Assembly (NCBI RefSeq): GCF_017874615.1 | Contig: NZ_JAGIKV010000020.1 | Coordinates: forward strand, 1-64,000 | Direction: 5' to 3' | Length of the DNA: 64,000 nucleotides | Source: Paenibacillus xylanexedens | Lineage (GTDB): Bacteria > Bacillota > Bacilli > Paenibacillales > Paenibacillaceae | Shown here: piece by piece, positions 8,120 to 16,221 of the stretch | How the letters are laid out: each line of letters begins with the position of its first letter | Position numbering within the stretch: the first letter of the stretch is position 1 | The notes under the pieces: model-generated | The model's input: only the letters and a program-made list of their open reading frames with translations | Databases searched by the model: none | What the model was told of the DNA's origin: nothing | Translations under genes and position numbers: made by a program

Positions 8120-9559
8120 TTAGCGGTTCAGTACATCTGCAAGCAGTTGGTTGGCTAGAGCGGGATTCGCCTTGCCTTTACTTTCTTTCATAACCTGACC
8201 AACAAGGAAGCCAATGGCTTTCTGTTTACCAGCTTTATAGTCTTCCACGGATTGAGGATTATTCGCTACAACCTGCTCAACGATGGCAAGAATAGCGCCT
8301 TCATCACTAATCTGCACAAGACCCTTCTCTTCAACGATCTGCTGTGGAAGCTTGCCGCTCTCCAGCATTTCCTTGAATACGGTTTTCGCGATTTTGCTGT
8401 TAATGGTACCCTTCTCCAGCAGTCCGATCATCTCACCCAAACCTTGACCTGTCAGTGGAACCTGAGTCACCTCAAGATTGCTCGTATTCAGGTAACCCAG
8501 CAAGTCGCCCATGATCCAGTTGGATACGGATTTGGCATCCTGAGTGAATTTCAAGCTATCTTCGAAAAGATCAGCTATAGCCTTGGATGAAGTAATAACC
8601 TCTGCATCATAGCTAGGCAATCCATAATCAGCCGTGTAACGAGCCTTACGCTCGTCTGGAAGCTCAGGTATGGTAGCTCTGATCCGCTCTTTCCAGGCTT
8701 CATCAATATGCAGCTTCACCAGATCCGGGTCCGGGAAATAACGGTAGTCATGCGCCTGTTCCTTACCACGCATCGACAGTGTTTTCCCTTGAGCTTCGTC
8801 CCAGCGACGCGTCTCCTGAACCACTTCGCCGCCATCATCCAGAATCTCAGCCTGACGATATTGTTCATATTCCAGACCACGCTGAACACCACGGAAGGAG
8901 TTCATGTTTTTCAGCTCAGCTCTTGTTCCCAGCTTCTCCTGTCCATGTGGACGCAAACTGATGTTAGCGTCACAACGCAGTGACCCTTCTTCCATCTTCA
9001 CGTCTGACACATCACAGTACTGCATGATCGCACGCATTTTTTCAAGATACGCACGCGCCTCTTCCGGAGAAGAAATCTCAGGTTCGGATACAATCTCAAC
9101 AAGTGGAGTACCGACACGGTTGAAGTCCACCAAAGACGCGTATCCGCCATCGATATGTGTAAGCTTCCCTGCATCTTCTTCCAAGTGAAGACGTGTGATA
9201 CCAATTCGTTTCGTTTCACCATTCACTTCGATATCAATCCAGCCGTTCTCACCGATTGGTTGATCGAATTGAGAGATCTGATAGGCTTTGGGTGAATCGG
9301 GGTAAAAGTAGTTTTTACGGTCAAACTTGCTGACATCAGCAATCGTACAATTCAGGGCCATCGCTGCCTTCATCGCGTAGTCTACCGCCTGACGATTCAG
9401 TACAGGCAGTACGCCCGGATGTCCGAGACAGACCGGGCAGGTATGCGTATTCGGTGGAGCTCCAAAAGCTGTGGAGCAGCCACAGAAAATTTTGGAGTTT
9501 GTATGCAACTCCACGTGGACTTCAAGTCCAACGACCGTTTCATATTTAGATGCGGACAT
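8120..9559 (-). CDS. gatB: GatB, Asp/Glu-tRNA amidotransferase subunit B
   Basis: 479 residues, full length for GatB. The N terminus VGLEVHVELHTNSKIFC and the zinc-binding CPVCLGHPG (about residue 40) are characteristic, as is the C-terminal YqeY-like tail with GFLVGQVMKESKGKANP. GatB binds the mischarged Glu-tRNA(Gln) or Asp-tRNA(Asn) and activates the carboxylate. ATG has GGAGG 9 bases upstream; 26 bases separate it from gatA. Last gene of gatCAB. Confidence 0.97.
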   Translation of the reverse strand: MSASKYETVVGLEVHVELHTNSKIFCGCSTAFGAPPNTHTCPVCLGHPGVLPVLNRQAVDYAMKAAMALNCTIADVSKFDRKNYFYPDSPKAYQISQFDQPIGENGWIDIEVNGETKRIGITRLHLEEDAGKLTHIDGGYASLVDFNRVGTPLVEIVSEPEISSPEEARAYLEKMRAIMQYCDVSDVKMEEGSLRCDANISLRPHGQEKLGTRAELKNMNSFRGVQRGLEYEQYRQAEILDDGGEVVQETRRWDEAQGKTLSMRGKEQAHDYRYFPDPDLVKLHIDEAWKERIRATIPELPDERKARYTADYGLPSYDAEVITSSKAIADLFEDSLKFTQDAKSVSNWIMGDLLGYLNTSNLEVTQVPLTGQGLGEMIGLLEKGTINSKIAKTVFKEMLESGKLPQQIVEEKGLVQISDEGAILAIVEQVVANNPQSVEDYKAGKQKAIGFLVGQVMKESKGKANPALANQLLADVLNR

Positions 9560-9585
9560 TTCTATATTCCTCCGTTCCGGGCAGT

Positions 9586-11043
9586 CTACAGCTGCGGACG
9601 CTGCTTGTGGAATTCTGTATTTTGTTCAAACGCATGCGCTACACGCAATACCGTTGTCTCATCAAAGGCTTTACCGATAATCTGCAGGCCAACAGGCAAT
9701 CCATCTGAGAATCCACATGGAATACTAACGGCAGGTACACCAGCCAGATTGACTGGAATCGTTAGAATATCGTTTAAGTACATTGTAAGTGGATCGTCCA
9801 GCTGTGAACCCAGTTTGAACGCCGTAGTTGGCGCAGTTGGTCCAATAATGACATCATATTTGGCAAATACATTGTCGAAATCCTGTTTGATCAATGTACG
9901 TACCTTCTGTGCTTTCAGATAATAGGCATCATAGTAACCCGAGCTGAGTGCATACGTTCCGAGCATGATACGTCGTTTCACTTCGGGACCAAAGCCTTGG
10001 CTGCGAGACTGATGATACAGATCCAGCAAGTTGTCCGGATTGTCTGCACGCACGCCATAACGTACACCATCAAATCGAGCCAGGTTTGAAGAAGCCTCTG
10101 AAGATGCCAGCAGGTAATACGTAGCCACCGCATATTCGGTATGCGGAAGGGATACTTCTTCCCATGTTGCCCCGAGCCCTTCAAGAACTTTCAATGCAGA
10201 CAAAACCGTTTCTTTCACTTGTGGATCGACGCCTTCACCGATGTATTCCTTCGGAACAGCAATGCGAAGCCCTTTGACATCACCTGTCAGTCCGCTCAAA
10301 TAATCCGGAATCTCAACTTTTGCAGATGTCGAATCTTTGGCGTCATAACCAGCAATGGCTTGCAATACATAAGCAGAATCTTCAACATTTTTCGTCAAAG
10401 GTCCAATCTGATCCAGGGATGAAGCAAATGCAACCAGACCAAAGCGGGAAACCAGTCCATATGTCGGCTTCAATCCAACAACACCGCAATACGAAGCAGG
10501 CTGTCTGATGGAGCCACCTGTATCTGATCCAAGCGTGAAGTATGCTTCTCCCGCAGCCACAGCTGCTGCAGAACCACCGCTGGAGCCTCCTGGAACACGA
10601 TCAAGAGCCCATGGATTACGTACAGGGGAGAAACTTGAATTCTCATTGGAGCCGCCCATGGCGAATTCGTCCATGTTGAGTTTACCAATAGTTACGGTGT
10701 CCGCAGCTTTCAATTTCTCGACAACTGTCGCGTCATACACCGGGTCGAAATTACGAAGGAATTGGCTACCACACGTCGTGCGCAGTCCGTTCGTAACGAT
10801 GTTATCCTTAATACCTACAGGCAGACCAAAAAGCAAACCTTTCTCCTCGCCGCTAACCAGACGGTCATCCAGTTGACGTGCACGAGCGCGTGCTTGTTCT
10901 TCATCCAGTGCCAAATATGCCTTAACTTTATCGTCATGCGCGCCAATGTTCTGAAACGCCTGATCCACCAAATCGCTGACCGACAGCTCTTTGGCATGCA
11001 GCTTGCTATGTAACTCAGGCAACGATTGTTCAAATAAACTCAC
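9586..11043 (-). CDS. gatA: GatA, glutaminyl-tRNA synthase (glutamine-hydrolysing) subunit A
   Basis: 485 residues, amidase-signature family. The Gly/Ser-rich core VPGGSSGGSAAAVAAGE and GSDTGGSIRQPA hold the Ser-cisSer-Lys catalytic triad (Lys is in VGIKDN near residue 78). It releases ammonia from glutamine for GatB. The start is GTG with AAGGAGG 9 bases upstream. Presence of the complex implies that Gln-tRNA(Gln) is made by the indirect route, as usual in Firmicutes. Confidence 0.97.
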   Translation of the reverse strand: MSLFEQSLPELHSKLHAKELSVSDLVDQAFQNIGAHDDKVKAYLALDEEQARARARQLDDRLVSGEEKGLLFGLPVGIKDNIVTNGLRTTCGSQFLRNFDPVYDATVVEKLKAADTVTIGKLNMDEFAMGGSNENSSFSPVRNPWALDRVPGGSSGGSAAAVAAGEAYFTLGSDTGGSIRQPASYCGVVGLKPTYGLVSRFGLVAFASSLDQIGPLTKNVEDSAYVLQAIAGYDAKDSTSAKVEIPDYLSGLTGDVKGLRIAVPKEYIGEGVDPQVKETVLSALKVLEGLGATWEEVSLPHTEYAVATYYLLASSEASSNLARFDGVRYGVRADNPDNLLDLYHQSRSQGFGPEVKRRIMLGTYALSSGYYDAYYLKAQKVRTLIKQDFDNVFAKYDVIIGPTAPTTAFKLGSQLDDPLTMYLNDILTIPVNLAGVPAVSIPCGFSDGLPVGLQIIGKAFDETTVLRVAHAFEQNTEFHKQRPQL

Positions 11044-11070
11044 AGTGTTTGTCCTCCTTCCGGTTATCCG

Positions 11071-11358
11071 TTATTCCATTACAGCAGGCACTTTAAACTG
11101 CCCGTCTTCTTCTTCCGGTGCATTGCGCATCACCCGTTCAATCGACAGGCTTTCTTTGGTCTCATCTTCACGCATAACATTGCTTACGTGCAGAACGTGA
11201 GTGGTAGGTTCGATGTCTTCCGTATCCAGCTCATTCAGCTTTTCTGCATATTTTAAAATCGCGTTCAGCTGACCTGTCAGTGTCTGTTCTTCTTCAGCAG
11301 TCAAGTTGAGCCGGGCCAGCTTGGCCACATGCTGAACGTCATTATTCGTAATACTCAT
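11071..11358 (-). CDS. gatC: GatC, amidotransferase subunit C
   Basis: 95 residues, full length. N terminus SITNNDVQHVAKLARLNLTAEEE and C terminus with VMREDE...NAPEEEDGQFKVPAVME are the family hallmarks. GatC wraps around the GatA-GatB interface and stabilises GatA. First gene of the operon, good GGAGG 9 bases before ATG, 27 bases ahead of gatA. Confidence 0.96.
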   Translation of the reverse strand: MSITNNDVQHVAKLARLNLTAEEEQTLTGQLNAILKYAEKLNELDTEDIEPTTHVLHVSNVMREDETKESLSIERVMRNAPEEEDGQFKVPAVME

Positions 11359-11525
11359 TAGCGGATGCCTCCTTCATTCGTTCTGATTCCCGAAACGACC
11401 TGAAACGAATCGCTCGTTTAACGGGCTAAAGTCTCAAGATAACTTTTTTCATTATAGGTGAGATAGTTCGACAATTCAATGCAAATGACCTGACAGGCTT
11501 CCGGGAAGCTAAAATCAAACTTATA

Positions 11526-11556
11526 AAATAAAAAAGAGCCGGCATCAGCCGACTCT
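11526..11556 (-). terminator. Terminator after the 127-residue hypothetical gene
   Basis: Minus-strand stem AAGAGTCGGC/GCCGGCTCTT-like (11534-11556, loop of four) followed by TTTTTTATTTT. It separates the upstream gene from gatC. Confidence 0.85.
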
Positions 11557-11563
11557 TAAAATT

Positions 11564-11947
11564 CTAAATCCATGCACGCAGATTAACCTGCTTTATAAAA
11601 TCCGCCTGTGACATAACATCGTTCGCGGTTTCCTCTTCCTCTTCCACAGCTTGAAAATCTCCGTTCATCAGATGATGAAACAGCTTCTCATTGTGTGTCG
11701 CAAGGGCGTAATCTATCAACGCTTCTCGCTCGACCCGCTCAGCTTCCTGCTTCAGCAGAACCTCTTCCAGATCGACGTCGCCGGATGGAACAAAAAAGTT
11801 CCGGTTCACCTGCGGCACTCGAAGCACGTAATCGAACGCATTGTCCGGATTCCGGTCATAAGCGATGATGAAACCATATTCCCCCACAGGAAGATTCTGC
11901 TCAAACGCATCCGCGACGATGACAACCTTCTCTCCTAATCGCAGCAT
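11564..11947 (-). CDS. Conserved hypothetical protein, 127 residues
   Basis: I do not recognise the family. The protein is acidic, starts with a small beta-rich part (about residues 1-60, MLRLGEKVVIVADAFEQ with GEYGFIIAYDRNPDNAFDYVLRVP) that resembles an SH3/KOW-like barrel, and ends in a helical part with a run of Glu (about residues 100-108). No membrane segment or signal peptide. AGGAGG lies 8 bases before ATG, so expression is well supported. Stand-alone gene with a good terminator. Confidence 0.75.
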   Translation of the reverse strand: MLRLGEKVVIVADAFEQNLPVGEYGFIIAYDRNPDNAFDYVLRVPQVNRNFFVPSGDVDLEEVLLKQEAERVEREALIDYALATHNEKLFHHLMNGDFQAVEEEEETANDVMSQADFIKQVNLRAWI

Positions 11948-12078
11948 CGTCTAACCTCCTGGTAGTCTATCATTAATATTTATTAGTATAGTCTACTAGA
12001 AAAGAATAACGATGTCTAGGAATACTAGAATTAAACAACATATTTGTGCAAAATCTTTTTTCCATTTTTAAAATGATG

Positions 12079-12309
12079 TTATTTCGGATTTCGTCCACCT
12101 GGCTTGCGCTGTGATCGAATTACGACAAACCAATATATTATGAGCGGCGTGGGAAATCCTGTGATGCCCCATAATCCCCATAACCAAGGGAAACGTCCAC
12201 GTCTGCGTGCGTCCTGAAAGATCCATGTACCCTGAACCAGAAGAAAAATGCCAAGCAATGTAAGCCACAGTGGAGAAATCTCATCCAATGAATAATGCAT
12301 TTTATTCAT
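12079..12309 (-). CDS. Small two-pass membrane protein
   Basis: 76 residues with two hydrophobic segments (about 12-32 and 43-63) joined by the loop FQDARRRGRFPWLWGLWG. That loop and the size recall small membrane components of sigma-Y anti-sigma systems (YxlD/YxlE) and PLDc_N-type proteins, but I cannot assign it firmly. AAGGAGG 8 bases before ATG. The end of an upstream small reading frame overlaps its start codon, suggesting translational coupling. Confidence 0.7.
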   Translation of the reverse strand: MNKMHYSLDEISPLWLTLLGIFLLVQGTWIFQDARRRGRFPWLWGLWGITGFPTPLIIYWFVVIRSQRKPGGRNPK

Positions 12310-12457
12310 GACGAACCTCCTTCCGGCGCCGTCCGGCCCAGATCACAGCCAAAATCACCGCAACAGCTGTACCAAGAGCCTGGATTCCCAGATATAGGTT
12401 AATACGACAGGCTCTACAGAAACGTTCAATGAAATCAAAAAAATTAAAACCCGACAA
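12302..12457 (-). CDS. Possible 51-residue small membrane protein
   Basis: An unusual short frame starting with TTG at 12457. It encodes FDFIERFCRACRINLY followed by a hydrophobic segment (GIQALGTAVAVILAVIWAG) and a basic tail RRRKEVRHE, a plausible one-pass topology with the tail inside. Its TAA overlaps the ATG of the downstream 76-residue membrane protein. It is exactly in frame with the upstream 88-residue gene, separated from it by that gene's TGA, so it could also be a remnant or readthrough extension. No clear ribosome binding site is visible. Confidence 0.38.
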   Translation of the reverse strand: MSGFNFFDFIERFCRACRINLYLGIQALGTAVAVILAVIWAGRRRKEVRHE

Positions 12458-12469
12458 TTTCCCGGGCAA

Positions 12470-12736
12470 TCAGACTTGATTCCGGTAATCTTGCAGCTTG
12501 TCGAACCACGGTTGGTTGCGGGCTCCGTTTCTTAAAACACGGCTTGTCCATATATTCTGCTGAGACTTCATCACTTCATTGGTCACGCCAGGGTTATGTA
12601 TTAAAGCTCGCTCAGTATCCGTTTCTCTTTTCCCACTTTCCAATATGCGACGGTTTTCTTCAATGATCGGATACTCGACACGCTGATTCAACGGAATAAC
12701 TCTTGTTTTCTCCACTTTGATATTCCCCACTCTCAT
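12470..12736 (-). CDS. Hypothetical protein, 88 residues
   Basis: Not recognised. Hydrophilic, helical, rich in Arg, Glu and Asn, no membrane segment. The frame has credible codon use but the ATG at 12736 has no ribosome binding site, and the end of the MITE-like element lies four bases upstream of it. The original start or leader may have been removed by the element; an in-frame GTG at residue 3 is no better. The TGA stop is followed in the same frame by the 51-residue frame. Confidence 0.5.
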   Translation of the reverse strand: MRVGNIKVEKTRVIPLNQRVEYPIIEENRRILESGKRETDTERALIHNPGVTNEVMKSQQNIWTSRVLRNGARNQPWFDKLQDYRNQV

Positions 12737-12740
12737 GATC

Positions 12741-12933
12741 TATACAAGTTGAACTAAAGATTATTTACACTGACACTACGATGACAGAATAACCTTCCAA
12801 TCGCTGTTATCCCCAGATTTTTTGATTCCCTTTTCTTAAAGGGAAAATCCGGTGATAAAGGCGAACGCTTCGCTTTTTCAGGTTTTTTCTGTCCTCTCCG
12901 TTATCCTGTAAATGATTAGTTCAACTTATATAC
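12741..12933. repeat. MITE-like element, 193 bp with terminal inverted repeats
   Basis: The ends are inverted copies: TATACAAGTTGAACTAA (12741-12757) and the reverse complement of TTAGTTCAACTTATATA (12917-12933), 16 of 17 identical, with ATTTACA inside each end, giving arms of about 27. The interior holds two small hairpins (TTCCCTTTT...AAAGGGAA near 12826-12845, and GCGAACGCTTCGC near 12871-12883) and no reading frame. Size, ends and TA flanks fit a non-autonomous Tc1/IS630-type miniature element. I recall similar text in other Paenibacillus genomes but could not check. Confidence 0.6.
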
Positions 12934-13076
12934 TATTTTTTTAATTTATTATTTCTAAATCAATCTGTACTTGCTGCTAACTTGCTATTGGTCTAAAACT
13001 GTCTTGTGATGAAGCGCATCTTACATCTCTATGTAGCGTAAAAAAGGCTGATTTCGCGATAAAAAGGGGCTGGAAA
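12934..13076. other. Intergenic stretch without a recognisable feature
   Basis: AT-rich sequence between the MITE-like element and the terminator of the MBL-fold gene. No reading frame, promoter with good boxes or RNA structure is evident on either strand. Confidence 0.5.
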
Positions 13077-13118
13077 CAAAAAAAGAACGCAAACCGGGTA
13101 TAGACCACAGTCTGCGTG
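13077..13118 (-). terminator. Probable terminator of the DedA-thioredoxin-MBL operon
   Basis: Minus strand: imperfect stem opened by ACGCA/TGCGT (13113-13117 with 13087-13091) followed by TTCTTTTTTTG, about 130 bases past the MBL gene stop. The stem has internal mismatches. Confidence 0.45.
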
Positions 13119-13245
13119 CTTCGCGAGGTTGGGTGTTTCTTGGTAATGCTTCAGTTAGATGATGCCTTAACGCTTGTAACAACTAATTGCTATTCTAATG
13201 AAAAAGTTGTCACTTGTCCAGACTTTCTTCACATATCATGTCGGA

Positions 13246-13878
13246 TTATCTTGCGGACACGTAAGGATTGTTCTGTTTCTCATAACCAATGGTCGTTTTG
13301 GGACCATGACCTGGATATACTTTCACTTCATCAGCAAAGGTGTAAAGCTTGTTCTGGATTGAATCAATCAGATCCCGTTCACGCCCTCCTGTCAGGTCCG
13401 TTCTGCCCACACCCATGCGGAACAGCACATCACCGGCAAACAGATCGTTATCACAAAGCAAACTTACACTGCCTGGGGAATGTCCAGGTGTATGGAACAC
13501 TTTAAACGTATGACCAATCAGATTCAGCTTCTGCCCTTCGTCCATGGCATATTCAGCAGGACCTGTCGAAAGCGGTGGTGTCGCCTGCGGCCAATTCAAA
13601 GATCCATTTAATTTCGGGGTGGTGAGCCAGTCACTCTCCAAGTCATGAAGATAAACGGGACATCCCTTCAATTTACGGATCTCATCTACCCCGCCCATAT
13701 GATCAAAGTGAGCATGAGTGAGGAGAATGGCTTCGATCTCCAAGTCTTGGATCGCCTTAAGCAGCGGCCCTGGATTCATGCCTGGATCGATAATGACGGC
13801 TTTGCCCGGATCATCTCCTTGTAGGAGATACGCATTGGTCTGAAGCGGGCCTAGTGTAAACGTACGAATGTTAAGCAT
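13246..13878 (-). CDS. MBL-fold metallohydrolase, glyoxalase II-like (YqgX type)
   Basis: 210 residues. The di-metal motif HAHFDHMGG (about residues 55-63), a second His in HTPGHSPGS (about 132), the bridging Asp in AGDVLF and the last His in YPGHGPKT are all present, as in hydroxyacylglutathione hydrolase-like YqgX of B. subtilis, which is of similar length. Substrate is unproved; this organism class uses bacillithiol, so a bacillithiol thioester is possible (inference). The gene starts seven bases after the thioredoxin-like gene and ends the operon. Confidence 0.9.
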   Translation of the reverse strand: MLNIRTFTLGPLQTNAYLLQGDDPGKAVIIDPGMNPGPLLKAIQDLEIEAILLTHAHFDHMGGVDEIRKLKGCPVYLHDLESDWLTTPKLNGSLNWPQATPPLSTGPAEYAMDEGQKLNLIGHTFKVFHTPGHSPGSVSLLCDNDLFAGDVLFRMGVGRTDLTGGRERDLIDSIQNKLYTFADEVKVYPGHGPKTTIGYEKQNNPYVSAR

Positions 13879-13884
13879 ATCGGC

Positions 13885-14454
13885 TTAGTAACCCGAAATC
13901 AGTTCACGCAGCTCACGGATAATGGCCGCATGTGACTCCGTTCCTTCCCCATAACGTTTACCAATCTCTTGACGCGCTACAGCCAAATTTTCTTGATAAT
14001 CTGCTGCTTCACGATCCGGATTAAGGCGTTTGAATTCTATCATGACTTCCTGTACATGCTGCGGACGAGGTCCCCACTGACCAAGCACATGACCACCTGT
14101 ATCTGCGAAAATAACAACTGGCACGGAACGGCCACCCATCGTCAGGAACTCATCCATCACTTCCGGGTGGTTCTCCATAATCAGAACTTCAGTTGGGATT
14201 CCTGAGATTTCAAGCGCCTGGAACACAACCGGAATATTACGTACAACATCCCCACACCAGTCAGCAGCCAGAATTAACACACGCAGATCATCGCGATGGT
14301 TCAGACTCTCAAAGAACTCACGATCCTCTTCGTTCGACCAAGTAAAGCTATCATAATTGGCCTGGAATTCACTTTGGTTTTTGGTCATACTTTCGATAAA
14401 ATCTTTCGGTGGAAGACCTTTACCGAATTTGTGAGACAAGTTGGGTTTACCCAT
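13885..14454 (-). CDS. Thioredoxin-family protein with a one-cysteine WCGD site
   Basis: 189 residues. A thioredoxin fold with AADWCGDVVRNIPV near residue 90, the position of the CxxC active site, but here only the first cysteine is present (WCGD). The cis-Pro loop is recognisable as GGRSVPVVIF. Lone-cysteine members often act as reductases of small-thiol mixed disulfides or as carriers rather than classical thioredoxins. AGGAAGTG precedes ATG. It sits between dedA and the MBL gene, and starts three bases before the dedA stop boundary, so the three are co-transcribed. Confidence 0.8.
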   Translation of the reverse strand: MGKPNLSHKFGKGLPPKDFIESMTKNQSEFQANYDSFTWSNEEDREFFESLNHRDDLRVLILAADWCGDVVRNIPVVFQALEISGIPTEVLIMENHPEVMDEFLTMGGRSVPVVIFADTGGHVLGQWGPRPQHVQEVMIEFKRLNPDREAADYQENLAVARQEIGKRYGEGTESHAAIIRELRELISGY

Positions 14455-14456
14455 GA

Positions 14457-15071
14457 CTAGACACTTCCTTTCTTTTTACGAACATTCATCCATTTAATAA
14501 GTACATAAACGATCATAAGGGCGAGAGCGACAAGCAAAATAGGCATAACATATGGCGCTGCTTTCTCATCAATATGCTTCCATTGATCTCCAAGAATCAT
14601 CCCTAAATATATAAACAATGCAGTCCAAGGTATAACAGCGAGTGTAGTAAGCAAGATGAATTTGCCTGTGTGCATTTTCGTGATGCCAGCCGGGATGGAG
14701 ATTGCATGTCTTACCACCGGAACAAAACGCGCCGTGAAAATGACACCTGTACCATACTTGCGGAACCACTCCTCGGAATGGTCGATGTGTTTTTTCTGGA
14801 TGAGTATGTATTTACCGTAGCGTTCAAGTACAGGTCTGCCGCCATAACGGCCAATCCAGTAAATGAATAACTGGGCAATCACACCGCCCACCGTACCAAA
14901 AATCATAGCACCGAAGAAGTTGATATTACCTTGTGAAACGAGAAAACCTCCATAAGCCAGCACAATTTCGCTCGGGATAACTTCCAACATTAATCCAAGC
15001 ATGATTCCAAAGTACCCAAGACTTTGAATCCAATCGAACAATTGGCCAACAAGGTTATGAATAAAGTCCAT
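14457..15071 (-). CDS. DedA-family membrane protein
   Basis: 204 residues with the DedA/VTT core: IPSEIVLAYGGFLV near residue 32, FGTVGGVIAQLFIYWIGRYGGRP near 58 and the signature FTARFVPVVRHAISIPAG near 110. Four to five membrane segments. The family includes flippases for undecaprenyl phosphate and phosphatidylethanolamine; which lipid this one moves cannot be read from the sequence. Start ATG with GAGGG upstream. First gene of the operon with the thioredoxin-like and MBL-fold genes. Confidence 0.9.
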   Translation of the reverse strand: MDFIHNLVGQLFDWIQSLGYFGIMLGLMLEVIPSEIVLAYGGFLVSQGNINFFGAMIFGTVGGVIAQLFIYWIGRYGGRPVLERYGKYILIQKKHIDHSEEWFRKYGTGVIFTARFVPVVRHAISIPAGITKMHTGKFILLTTLAVIPWTALFIYLGMILGDQWKHIDEKAAPYVMPILLVALALMIVYVLIKWMNVRKKKGSV

Positions 15072-15231
15072 CTCAACCCTCTTTCTCCATCCTGATTGGC
15101 GGTGCCCCTCCGCACCATGGATGTTCGTCCCTATTTTATCACAGGGCTGTGGACGTTGCTACTTCACGAGCTTGGGATAGTGTCCCGTTCGCAGCAGTCC
15201 GCATATGGTATGGGGAGAGGAGCGTGAGAAG

Positions 15232-15579
15232 ATGTCACACAAGTCAATACCCGGTTCTCCGCCGGTCAAACATACGCAATCCGGTCAAAACCTTCCTTCC
15301 GCCAGAGGAATTCGCAGGGCATGCAGCAAGGAATTGTACCGGACAGCCAAAAGGCTAAAAGTATATGTCTCTCCCAAACGGATGAAGCAGGCGGAAGAAT
15401 ATTATTACGGTAAGGTGATCACAAATCTGCTCTGGATTGGGGAGAATCGCGACAACCGCAAGAAATTATGTGAGTGGTGGAACACGGATGTCAGTGCAGA
15501 GATCGCCGCGATGTGGGAAGTAGATGTTGAACCATTAAAAGATGCGTTTCAGCACGCATTTGGCGGGTATCGTCTGTAG
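15232..15579 (+). CDS. Conserved small hypothetical protein, 115 residues
   Basis: The N-terminal third is low-complexity and basic (Ser, Pro, Gly, Gln); the C-terminal two thirds are helical with the stretch VYVSPKRMKQAEEYYYGKVITNLLWIG and a Trp-rich segment (LCEWWN...AAMWEVD). No membrane part. Related proteins occur in Paenibacillus without a known function, as far as I recall. I chose the ATG at 15232, which has GGAGAGGAG nine bases upstream, over an ATG at 15205. It is divergent from dedA. Confidence 0.65.
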   Translation: MSHKSIPGSPPVKHTQSGQNLPSARGIRRACSKELYRTAKRLKVYVSPKRMKQAEEYYYGKVITNLLWIGENRDNRKKLCEWWNTDVSAEIAAMWEVDVEPLKDAFQHAFGGYRL

Positions 15580-15923
15580 ATATGGAGGAATGAGGCAGGT
15601 AGCTGTGTCTTCAAACCTACTGAAAGAGGCAGCAAAGTTGAAGCGAATCTGAAGCGAATCTCAACATGTTAGGAACGGGTAAGGGCACTGTGTCCTTAAC
15701 GTGTGATGTTAATGCGTCCTTCACGTACGAGCAAGCGATAGAGACATATAAATGTGAATTTCTCACTTATGATGTAAAGCTTCGCTCTGGGCGGAAATCG
15801 AGTGCGCCCCTTTACGGATCGAGCAGAGCATGGAGCCGACCACCACGGGGAGCATGAACATAAGCTGAGAGTATATTTTCATGCTCATGCTCATAGCTCA
15901 AGCTCAAGCCCATGAGCGGTAAC
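15580..15923. other. Intergenic stretch with simple direct repeats only
   Basis: Contains GAAGCGAATCT in tandem (near 15639-15658) and a GCTCATGCTCATAGCTCAAGCTCAAGC-type repeat (near 15885-15912), but no convincing gene. A 63-residue frame at 15666-15857 lacks a ribosome binding site and family resemblance. Confidence 0.45.
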
Positions 15924-16111
15924 GAATCTGAGGCGTCTTATTCAACGATTTGAAGCACTCTTAGAAATCTAAGGAATCTGAGACACGTTATCTCGGAATT
16001 TTTGGACTTTTATAGGGTTTTTGTTAGGGAATTTCGAGAAATAACGTGTCTGATGTTCCTTACAATTTGAAAAGAGGAGCTAAAGGTCAAATAAGACGTC
16101 CTGTGTTCCTT
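15924..16111. repeat. Long imperfect inverted repeat, ~188 bp
   Basis: Two nested pairs of inverted arms: 15969-16000 with 16030-16062 (about 27 of 32 paired, containing GACACGTTAT / ATAACGTGTC) and outer arms around 15924-15946 with 16088-16110 (containing GTCTTATT / AATAAGAC). As RNA it would fold into one long stem with a 29-base loop. The half-arms also resemble one another (GAATCTGAG[GA]C). No coding content. It could be a dispersed palindromic repeat or MITE, or act as terminator between the Wzy-like gene and its neighbours. Confidence 0.6.
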
Positions 16112-16221
16112 AGAAAATCGCATACCCTCCGTAAGGAGCAGCCAGCTTGGACTTCCAGAATTATTAAACGCTGACATCCGTCATCATTTCGCTTGGGTTA
16201 GCGTCAAGATCCAGCAGTGAT

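Noticed and set aside
13116..13505. A plus-strand frame of 129 residues overlapping the MBL gene
   Set aside because: Antisense to a clear family protein, and its start lies beside the terminator hairpin.
15666..15857. A 63-residue frame in the 15.6-16.2 kb gap
   Set aside because: No ribosome binding site, biased composition and overlaps repetitive text.
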